A DNA stretch of 46,152 nt, taken from the NCBI GenBank assembly GCA_041750975.1, contig JBGSYN010000008.1:1-46152 (forward strand), written 5' to 3'. The notes beneath the pieces are model-generated. The model was not told the DNA's origin. It was given only the letters and a program-made list of their open reading frames with translations, and searched no databases. A program made the position numbers and the translations under genes. The first letter of the stretch is position 1. Each line of letters opens with the position of its first letter. Origin of the DNA: JBGSYN01 sp041750975. GTDB taxonomy: Bacteria > Pseudomonadota > Alphaproteobacteria > Geminicoccales > Geminicoccaceae. Below, piece after piece: positions 25,769 to 32,135 of this stretch.

Positions 25769-26196
25769 TAATTCTCGAGCTTGGCGTCGAGGCTGATTTC
25801 GGCCCTGAACAGTTTCGATACCGGACAGCCTTCCTTCGCGGCCTCGGCGATCCTTTCGAAGGTCGCCTGATCGGCGCCGGGTATTTTGGCTCGGGTCGTA
25901 AGATGGACCCGGCTGATGGCGAAGCCCCCTTCGACCTGATCGAGCGTCACCTCGGCCTTCGTCTCGATGCGCTCGGGCGTCAGGCCCTGATCGCCCAATT
26001 CCTTCGAGAACGCCATCGAGAAGCAGCCCGCGTGAGCAGCACCAATGAGTTCCTCGGGATTGGTGCCGGGCTCGCCTTCGAAGCGCGTGCGAAATCCGTA
26101 GACCGCTTCGTTCAGGACGCCGCTTTCGGTCGAGACGGAACCTTTGCCGCTCTTCAGATCTCCAGACCAGACCGCCGAACCGCTTCTTTTCACCAT
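25768..26196 (-). CDS. OsmC-family peroxiredoxin-like protein
   Basis: This is a thiol-dependent peroxidase or stress protein of the OsmC/Ohr superfamily. The 142-residue protein has both redox cysteines: the first in AAHAGCFSMAF around residue 58 and the second in AKEGCPVSKLF around residue 124. The G-T-N-P-E-E-L-I-G-A-A-H-A-G motif is diagnostic of OsmC rather than Ohr. Of two successive ATG codons, the second (26196) has GGAG at the better distance of six bases. It shares its stop with the start of the M20 gene, so the two are probably co-translated. Confidence 0.9.
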   Translation of the reverse strand: MVKRSGSAVWSGDLKSGKGSVSTESGVLNEAVYGFRTRFEGEPGTNPEELIGAAHAGCFSMAFSKELGDQGLTPERIETKAEVTLDQVEGGFAISRVHLTTRAKIPGADQATFERIAEAAKEGCPVSKLFRAEISLDAKLEN

Positions 26197-26329
26197 CATC
26201 TTCTCCTTCGTGCTGCAGCGCTTCGTCAATGAATAGCGCATACAAACGCTCAAGTCATGGCGGGCGCAGACGTTCCGCGTCCCGGGTTCGGCGGCGCTTG
26301 AAGGACTGGCCAGGTCCTCCTCAAAAGGT

Positions 26330-26797
26330 ATGATCGAAGCCATGATGGAGCGACCTACCGGAGACGGCAACGACGAATCTCCACCCGACAAGGTACGCGC
26401 CGGAGAACGCCGCCCGGCCGACGTCGAGCAGATAGAACAGTCAGTTGCAGGCAGAGGCTTCCGCCTGATCGAGCGGCTTTTGCTCGTCGTCGTGGCCATC
26501 ATGACATTGGCCGCAGCCGCGTCCGAGGTCTGGGGAGTTTATCTGACCCGCAACATCGATCTTGCCGACATTCTTTTGATGTTTCTCTACACGGAGGTCA
26601 TTGGCATGATCGCAGTGTTCTATACCGGCCGTGGGTCGCCCTTCGTCTATCCGATCTTCATCGCGATCACGGCGCTCGCCCGGCTCATCGTCCTGCAAGG
26701 CAAGGACATGGCGCCAGAAAACATCGTCTTCGAAGCCGGCGCTATCCTCTTGCTGGCGCTCGCCTCCGTGATCATCGTGCGGGCCAGCAAACCCTGA
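26330..26797 (+). CDS. PsiE-like phosphate-starvation-inducible membrane protein
   Basis: This is a small inner-membrane protein, 155 residues from ATG 26330 (ATG 26345, four residues in, is also possible). The first 45 residues are charged and cytoplasmic. Four hydrophobic segments follow from about residue 48. LADILLMFLYTEVIGMIAVFYTG near residues 78-100 and PIFIAITALARLIVLQGKDM near 108-127 are the characteristic PsiE (phosphate-starvation-inducible E) segments, including the conserved Y-T-E-V and I-A-I-T-A-x-A-R motifs. Its function is unknown. It is divergent from osmC, and the 133-base gap holds no promoter I can support. Confidence 0.82.
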   Translation: MIEAMMERPTGDGNDESPPDKVRAGERRPADVEQIEQSVAGRGFRLIERLLLVVVAIMTLAAAASEVWGVYLTRNIDLADILLMFLYTEVIGMIAVFYTGRGSPFVYPIFIAITALARLIVLQGKDMAPENIVFEAGAILLLALASVIIVRASKP

Positions 26798-26976
26798 GAA
26801 TTGTTTGTGGCTTGCCAAAGACATACGCAAAGCGGCATGAATCTACAGCAGCGGGACTTCCCGGTGGCACGGCAGGCCCCACCCACTGCCGTATCAGCTG
26901 CAACGGACCCGTATGCCGAGTATCTGGCGAAACCTCGAACCAGAGTGCGAGCGGTAGACAAGGAAGCTATGCATCG

Positions 26977-27945
26977 ATGAACGATCAAACCACGACCGAT
27001 ATCGACAATCCTGCGCAGGCTCGAGCGACGCCATTCCGATTGATCGTGCCGACCTTCACGCCGTTCGACGAGGAAGGCGAACTCGATGTCGGCAAAATTC
27101 CCGATTACGCTCGTTATCTGAACAGCAGTGGAATCCTGGACGTATTCGTCAACGGTACGTCCGGCGAAAGCGCTTCCCTGACTGTCGATGAGGCCAAACA
27201 TTCAATCGAGGCATGGTGCGCAATTGCCGACAAGGATCTCAGGGTCATCGCGCATGTGGGCCATGCGAGCGTGCGCGAAGCGATGTCCCTGGCACGCCAT
27301 GCACAACACTGCGGCGCCGACGCCATCGCCGCAGCCCCTCCCTATTACTTCAAGCCGCATTCGAACGAAGCGCTGGTCGAGGTGATGGCGTCGATCGCCG
27401 GTGCGGCCCCGAATCTGCCATTTTACTACTACCACATTCCGTCGATGACGGGTGTCGCGCTGCCCATGGCGAATTTCCTGGCGTTGGCCACGACCCGCAT
27501 CGCCTCGTTCGCCGGGCTCAAATTCACCTATGAGGACCTTTCGGACTACCGGCTTTGCCTGGAAACCGCGCCGGCCGGCTGCGATATCTATTTCGGCCGC
27601 GACGAGATGCTGCTCGCCGCACTTGCGACCGGCGCTAAGGGTGCCGTCGGCACCACCTACAATGTGATGCCTGAACTATACCGGGAGCTTGTTGCGGCAT
27701 TTGCCAAAGGAGATCTCAAAAGAGCCCGGCAGCTGCAATCGCGTGCCTGCGAAGTGATCGAAATCGCCAAGGATTTCGGCGCAATTCCGGCCTTTAAGGC
27801 GATGATGACGCTCAAGGGAATGGATTGCGGCCCCTGCCGCCCGCCCCTCCAACGGCTCGACCCGGCAGCCTTCGCGGCACTACGTTCGCGTCTGGAATCA
27901 AGCGCCTTCAAAAATGTCCAGGAAACAGAACTTATCTCGGTCTAG
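26977..27945 (+). CDS. N-acetylneuraminate lyase-like aldolase (DapA/NAL superfamily)
   Basis: This class I aldolase of the dihydrodipicolinate synthase superfamily has a TIM-barrel fold and forms a Schiff base with a 2-keto acid. The start ATG 26977 (GGAAG upstream) gives 322 residues. Key segments are the substrate-binding NGTSGESASLTVDE near residue 53, the catalytic tyrosine region LPFYYYHIPSMTGV near residue 145, the Schiff-base lysine in FAGLKFTYEDLSD near residue 175, and GRDEMLLAALATGAKGAVGT near residue 207. The YYYHIP and GLKF-x-x-x-D-L pattern resembles the vertebrate-type N-acetylneuraminate lyase (NPL) more than DapA. A related keto-sugar aldolase cannot be excluded. The 179-base stretch ahead holds no supported gene. 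Confidence 0.82.
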   Translation: MNDQTTTDIDNPAQARATPFRLIVPTFTPFDEEGELDVGKIPDYARYLNSSGILDVFVNGTSGESASLTVDEAKHSIEAWCAIADKDLRVIAHVGHASVREAMSLARHAQHCGADAIAAAPPYYFKPHSNEALVEVMASIAGAAPNLPFYYYHIPSMTGVALPMANFLALATTRIASFAGLKFTYEDLSDYRLCLETAPAGCDIYFGRDEMLLAALATGAKGAVGTTYNVMPELYRELVAAFAKGDLKRARQLQSRACEVIEIAKDFGAIPAFKAMMTLKGMDCGPCRPPLQRLDPAAFAALRSRLESSAFKNVQETELISV

Positions 27946-28017
27946 GCCGCCCCCGCACCTTATCCGTTCTTCCACGAGCATTCCAGCAAGACAGGTTAGC
28001 GGACACGGAACGGGGCT

Positions 28018-28429
28018 ATGAAGCGAAAGAAGCAGTGGATCCGGACATCTCGCGCGCTTCGGCCGGTAGCGCCGGACGAGGCGGAGAAACGGGAGATCAT
28101 CACGGCCTGCGAGGCTTTCATTCGAGACGTCCTCAAACCGCGCTTTCTGCCGGAGATCACGCCGAACGAATTTAACTACGTAGGTCGACCTCCACGGCGC
28201 TTGGGCGGCAGGTCGATACCGCTTCATGCAGCGCTACCGGTCGGGTATGGACCATAATCGGGGCGAAGAGTTCGATGCGGCGTTCGCCCGGCTCGATCGC
28301 ATGGGACGAGACCGATTCGATATCTACTGGATGCGGCACACCGGCAAATAGTTCCGGCTCCACACCGGCGTCACGCTCACCGAGGCGCTTCATTTGCTGG
28401 AAACGGACAGTGTCCGGCATCCGGTCTGA
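28018..28429 (+). pseudogene. Frameshifted and interrupted conserved hypothetical gene
   Basis: The first frame (ATG 28018) reads MKRKKQWIRTSRALRPVAPD and continues to ...ITPNEFNYV, then drifts. From 28184 a second frame, displaced by +1, carries on smoothly: VDLHGAWAAGRYRFMQRYRSG, then GEEFDAAFARLDRMGRDRFD and IYWMRHTGK. It is then stopped by TAG at about 28349. The same frame continues FRLHTGVTLTEALHLLETDS to TGA 28427-28429. The TAG stands where relatives, as I recall them, have Trp (HTGKW). One inserted base near 28180-28183 plus one nonsense change are enough to explain the pattern. The function of the family is unknown to me. Confidence 0.8.
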
Positions 28430-28494
28430 TCCGGAACCAACCGGCGACAACGCGGCATCGATTTGTCTTCGAAATCCTCGGGGCGGTCTGGGCC

Positions 28495-28932
28495 ATGAGC
28501 GAATATCAATATCATGAGTTTCAGGCGATCGACCGCCCGCTCGACGAGGCCGACCGCCAGGCCCTCAGGGCATTGTCGACGCGGGCGAGGATCTCGACGA
28601 CGAGCTTCACCAATTCCTATGAGTGGGGCGACTTCAAGGGCGATCCGGCGAAGCTCATGGCGCGCTGGTTCGACCTCCACCTCTACATCACGAATTGGCG
28701 CACGCGCCGGCTCATGATCCGCCTGCAGAGGCGGTTGGTCGACCAGCGGCTACTCGGCGGCTTTCTTCATGGGGTTGATTGCGTCGAGCTTAGCGTGTCG
28801 GGCGAGAACCCGATCTTCGACATTGTGCGCGAAGAACTCGAGCCCGAAGACGACTACGACGATGGTTCGGGCTGGCTCGCGGCGTTGGCGTCACTGCGCG
28901 CCGACATTCTCGCGGGCGACCTGCGGCTCTAG
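28495..28932 (+). pseudogene. C-terminally truncated conserved hypothetical protein
   Basis: The frame encodes 145 residues opening MSEYQYHEFQAIDRPLDEAD, with conserved-looking RARISTTSFTNSYEWGDF and WLAALASLRADILAGDLRL. Proteins of this type that I recall, often encoded next to SWIM zinc-finger proteins, are much longer and continue after G-D-L-R with L-Y-L-G-W-L. Here TAG 28930-28932 ends the frame. If one base is skipped just after it, the DNA can be read L-G-G-L-G before another stop. I therefore read it as a 5' remnant of a longer gene. A short functional protein cannot be ruled out from the sequence alone. Confidence 0.65.
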
Positions 28933-28950
28933 GCTCGGAGGGTTGGGCTA

Positions 28951-29052
28951 ATGTGGTGCGACGAAAGGGAAGATAGCGGGCCCTATGAGATGAAGATCCG
29001 CCCTGTGCTTACACCATTGCAGCTATATTCTCTGCTTGGCGTGCGTGAATGA
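28951..29052 (+). CDS. Possible 33-residue small ORF
   Basis: ATG 28951 is preceded by GGAGG at nine bases' distance. The frame reads MWCDEREDSGPYEMKIRPVL and ends LYSLLGVRE at TGA 29050-29052. The stop overlaps the ATG of the following pseudogene by four bases (ATGA). The ribosome site and overlap are seen directly. The sequence resembles nothing I know and lies in a decaying region, so it may be chance. Confidence 0.2.
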   Translation: MWCDEREDSGPYEMKIRPVLTPLQLYSLLGVRE

Positions 29053-29710
29053 CGTCGCTGCAATACAGTCTGATGGAACTTGTGAAACGGCGGTTCGAGG
29101 CGGACGCAAAGCCGGCGCCTCGGTTTCATCTTCAAAGAACGGCAGAAGGTGCGGCATGGCGCGCTCGATCAGACGTTCAGGGGCCCGTCCTCGATAAAAT
29201 CAAACAGCACTGTGCGATGGAAAGTTTCGAGTCCTGGTTGGAACGGCTTCCAATTTATCACATCGTCTATCGAAGCATTTTCGCCCGATCTGCAGGAACA
29301 AGAAGGTTTGGTCCGGTCCGGCGTACCTTTTTCCAAGTTTTGCGGAGAACCACGAAAACACCACGGAAGTCACCGGTGCGAACGCCAATCTACTCAATGG
29401 TGAGCTCCAAGATTGGCTGCCGGACATCGAGCACAGTCAACCCGTGATCGTTGCGATTCAGAACGAAGAGGCAACTTCCATTTGCGCCAGCGCTCGCAAG
29501 TCTGCCGGCCTGCATGAAGCCGGAGTCGAAACGAGGACCGAGTTCCAACGCCAAGGCTGCGTCCGCCAAGCCGTTTCAGGCTGGGCCAAATCCGTCCACG
29601 ATCTCGGCGATACGCCAGTTTACAGTACTTCGTGGGATAATGACGCTTCCCTCGCCGTTGCCCGTTCGCTCGCTTTGACGATGTTTGCCGTCGACTATTG
29701 GATCCGATAA
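29049..29710 (+). pseudogene. GNAT-family N-acetyltransferase pseudogene with two frameshifts
   Basis: Three frames in succession give one coherent protein. Frame one (ATG 29049) gives MTSLQYSLMELVKRRFEADA, PAPRFHLQRTAEGAAWRAR and on to LPIYHIVYRSIF. A +1 shift near 29280 gives AFSPDLQEQE. Another +1 shift near 29305 gives KVWSGPAYLFPSFAENHE, VTGANANLLNGELQDWLPDI, a core ending ARKSAGLHEAGVETRTEFQR and the tail PVYSTSWDNDASLAVARSLA. The V-E-T-x-x-x-x-R-x-x-G segment matches the acetyl-CoA-binding motif A of GNAT enzymes, and the whole resembles uncharacterised GNAT proteins. The frame ends at TAA 29708-29710. Two frameshifts make it very likely non-functional. Confidence 0.75.
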
Positions 29711-29829
29711 TCGTTTCAACGTCTCGTTCGGAGGGGGAGCGGAAGCATTCGTTGCAGCCCAGGGTCGTGGATGCTCGCTATTATCGCCGAGATACTGGCG
29801 TGGCGCCGCTGGGCGCCATCGCCGGCAAA

Positions 29830-29917
29830 TGGCGGAGGGAACGGGATTTGAACCCGTGAGGGGTTGCCCCCAACACGCTTTCCAGGCGTGCGCCATAAAC
29901 CACTCGGCCATCCCTCC
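29830..29917 (-). tRNA. tRNA-Ser(GGA)
   Basis: The minus strand folds as a class II tRNA of 88 bases including an encoded CCA. The acceptor stem pairs GGAGGGA (29911-29917) with TCCCTCC (29834-29840), with discriminator G at 29833 and CCA at 29830-29832. The anticodon loop CTGGAAA gives anticodon GGA, reading UCC/UCU serine codons. The long variable arm (TGTTGGGGGCAACCCCTCA region) is typical of tRNA-Ser, and the T loop reads GGTTCAAATCC. Confidence 0.95.
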
Positions 29918-29928
29918 TGAGGCGCCAG

Positions 29929-29957
29929 ACCATAGCCAGCTCGAATTTGCTGTGCAA
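29929..29957 (-). promoter_or_regulatory. Candidate promoter for tRNA-Ser
   Basis: On the minus strand TTGCAC (29952-29957) and TATGGT (29929-29934) are 17 bases apart, and the -10 lies about 12 bases before the tRNA 5' end. The spacing is ideal but both hexamers are only partial matches. Confidence 0.4.
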
Positions 29958-30006
29958 CAAGTGCGCGCAATTGCAACCTTCGTGTAGAGTCGGGGGCTAG
30001 CTTCTT

Positions 30007-30321
30007 ATGCGCACTGCGTTTTTCAGTCTCGGCGTCATTCTCCTGGTCCTCGCGGGCGGGACCGCCGTAGCCCAAATCCTCTCGGTGATCACGCTCGGCT
30101 ATTTCGAGCCCATCGCGATCGGCTCGATTTGGTACAGCCTCGACGGCAACAGCCTGGTCGGCTTTCAGGCCATCGTCGAAAAATCACTGGCGCCGAGCTT
30201 GTGGCCGCCCATCGCCTATGTGCTTCAAGCACCGGCGTTTCTGGTCCTGGCCATTCCCGGCCTGATCCTGATGCTGGTGGCCCGGCCGCGTTCGAGGGGA
30301 GCCGGGTTCGTCTCGCGCTGA
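30007..30321 (+). CDS. Small hypothetical membrane protein
   Basis: The 104-residue protein has a hydrophobic N-terminal segment (about residues 4-28) and a second near the C-terminus (about residues 72-92, VLQAPAFLVLAIPGLILMLV), with a W-P-P-I-A-Y motif before it. Between them is a loop with the segment IAIGSIWYSLDGNSLVGFQA. The pattern recalls uncharacterised small membrane proteins of alphaproteobacteria. It starts near the divergent tRNA-Ser promoter and ends five bases from the convergent lepA stop. I do not recognise a function. Confidence 0.7.
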   Translation: MRTAFFSLGVILLVLAGGTAVAQILSVITLGYFEPIAIGSIWYSLDGNSLVGFQAIVEKSLAPSLWPPIAYVLQAPAFLVLAIPGLILMLVARPRSRGAGFVSR

Positions 30322-30326
30322 ATTAT

Positions 30327-32126
30327 CTAGCTGCTCATCTTGAGAGCGGCGAGAAAGGCTTCCTGCGGGATCTCGACCTTGCCGACCTGACGCATCCGCT
30401 TCTTGCCTTCCTTCTGTTTTTCCAGAAGCTTGCGCTTGCGGGTGATGTCGCCGCCATAGCATTTGGCCGTCACGTCCTTGCGAAATGCACGAACGGTTTC
30501 GCGGGCGATGACCTTGCCGCCGATGGCTGCCTGGATCGCCACCTGGTACATCTGCCGCGGTATCAGTTCCTTGAGCTTCTCGCACATCGCCCGACCACGG
30601 TTTTCCGACATCGTCCGGTGCACGATCAGCGACAGGCTTTCGACCTGATCGCTGTTGATCAGCACCGAGAGCTTGACGAGGTCGCTCGGGAAATACTCGT
30701 CGAGCTGATAATCGAAGCTGGCATAGCCGCGGGTCGAGGATTTCAGCCGATCGTAGAAATCGTAGACCACTTCGTTAAGCGGCAGGCGGTAGACCACCAT
30801 GGCGCGATTGCCGACATATGTCAGGTCGAACTGAACGCCCCGCTTCTCGGTGCAGAGGCCGAGGACCGCACCCAGAAACTCGTCGGGAACCAGGATCGTC
30901 GCTTTGATCCACGGTTCCTGAATACTCTGGATCTTGGTCGGATCGGGATAATCGGCGGGATTGTGAAGCTCGATGGTGGAGCCATCGGTTATGGCAACCC
31001 TGTAGACGACGCTCGGTGCGGTGATGACCAGATCGAGATTGAATTCCCGCTCGAGCCGCTCCTGGATGATCTCCAGATGCAGGAGCCCCAGAAAGCCGCA
31101 GCGAAAGCCGAGACCGAGGGCGGTCGAGCTTTCGGGCTCGTATTCGAAGCTTGCATCGTTGAGGCGGAGCTTGCCGAGACTATCGCGCAAATTGTCGTAA
31201 TCGGCGGCGTCGACCGGAAACATGCCGCAGAAAACTACCGGCTGGGACGGCCTGAAGCCTGAGAGCGGCCTCTCCGCCGGATGCCGGTCGTCGGTAATCG
31301 TGTCGCCGACCCGGGCGTCCGCCAGATCCTTTATCCCGGCCGTGATGAAGCCGATCTCCCCCGGGCCGAGGGTATCGACGACCAGCGGCTTGGGCGTGAA
31401 CACACCGACGCGGTCGACCGGATGCGCCGCACCCGTGCCCATCATGCGAATGCGCAGGCCTTTGGCGAGCTCGCCGCTACGCACGCGGACCAGCGTCACC
31501 ACGCCGAGATAGGCATCATACCAGCTATCGACGACGAGCGCCTTCAGAGCGGCCTCGGGATCGCCCTTGGGCGGCGGCAGGCGGTGCACGATGGCTTCCA
31601 GCACATCCTCGATGCCCTGCCCGGTTTTGGCCGAGATCATCACCGCATCGGAGGCGTCGAGGCCGATAATATCCTCGATCTGCTGCTTCACGCGATCGGG
31701 CTCGGCTGCAGGCAGGTCGATCTTGTTCAGAACCGGAATGATCTCGTGGTCGGCGTCGATCGCCTGATAGGCATTGGCCAGGGTCTGCGCCTCGACTCCC
31801 TGGGTGGCGTCGACCAGCAGGATCGAGCCTTCGCAGGCCCTGAGGCTGCGGCTGACCTCATAGGAAAAATCGACATGGCCCGGCGTATCGACGAGATTGA
31901 ACAGGTAGTCCTCACCGTTGCGTGCCTTATAGGCGAGACGCACGGTCTGCGCCTTGATGGTGATGCCGCGCTCCCGCTCGATATCCATGCTGTCGAGCAC
32001 CTGGCTGTGCATCTCACGCGCCTGCAGGCCGCCGCATTTCTCGATCATACGGTCGGCCAGCGTCGACTTGCCGTGGTCGATATGGGCGATGATCGCGAAA
32101 TTGCGGATATGGGTGAACTCGGCCAT
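30327..32126 (-). CDS. lepA: Elongation factor 4 (LepA)
   Basis: LepA is a ribosome-associated GTPase related to EF-G that affects initiation or back-translocation. The 599-residue length is exactly typical. G1 is AHIDHGKST (residues about 14-22), G2 RERGITIKAQT, G3 VDTPGHVDFSYEV and G4 LNKIDLPAAEPDRV. EF-G-like domains II, III and V follow, and the LepA-specific C-terminal domain contains KCYGGDITRKRKLLEKQKEG near residue 560. It lies 10 bases downstream of pheT on the same strand, so it may share that transcript. Confidence 0.97.
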   Translation of the reverse strand: MAEFTHIRNFAIIAHIDHGKSTLADRMIEKCGGLQAREMHSQVLDSMDIERERGITIKAQTVRLAYKARNGEDYLFNLVDTPGHVDFSYEVSRSLRACEGSILLVDATQGVEAQTLANAYQAIDADHEIIPVLNKIDLPAAEPDRVKQQIEDIIGLDASDAVMISAKTGQGIEDVLEAIVHRLPPPKGDPEAALKALVVDSWYDAYLGVVTLVRVRSGELAKGLRIRMMGTGAAHPVDRVGVFTPKPLVVDTLGPGEIGFITAGIKDLADARVGDTITDDRHPAERPLSGFRPSQPVVFCGMFPVDAADYDNLRDSLGKLRLNDASFEYEPESSTALGLGFRCGFLGLLHLEIIQERLEREFNLDLVITAPSVVYRVAITDGSTIELHNPADYPDPTKIQSIQEPWIKATILVPDEFLGAVLGLCTEKRGVQFDLTYVGNRAMVVYRLPLNEVVYDFYDRLKSSTRGYASFDYQLDEYFPSDLVKLSVLINSDQVESLSLIVHRTMSENRGRAMCEKLKELIPRQMYQVAIQAAIGGKVIARETVRAFRKDVTAKCYGGDITRKRKLLEKQKEGKKRMRQVGKVEIPQEAFLAALKMSS

Positions 32127-32135
32127 TACCGTGCT

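Noticed and set aside
24425..25771. 448-residue plus-strand open frame
   Set aside because: Antisense to the M20 hydrolase, whose metal-site motifs are all present; composition fits a shadow.
29830..29917. tRNA-Ser 3' end as an integration site
   Set aside because: I found no second copy of the tRNA 3' end and no integrase gene in the window.
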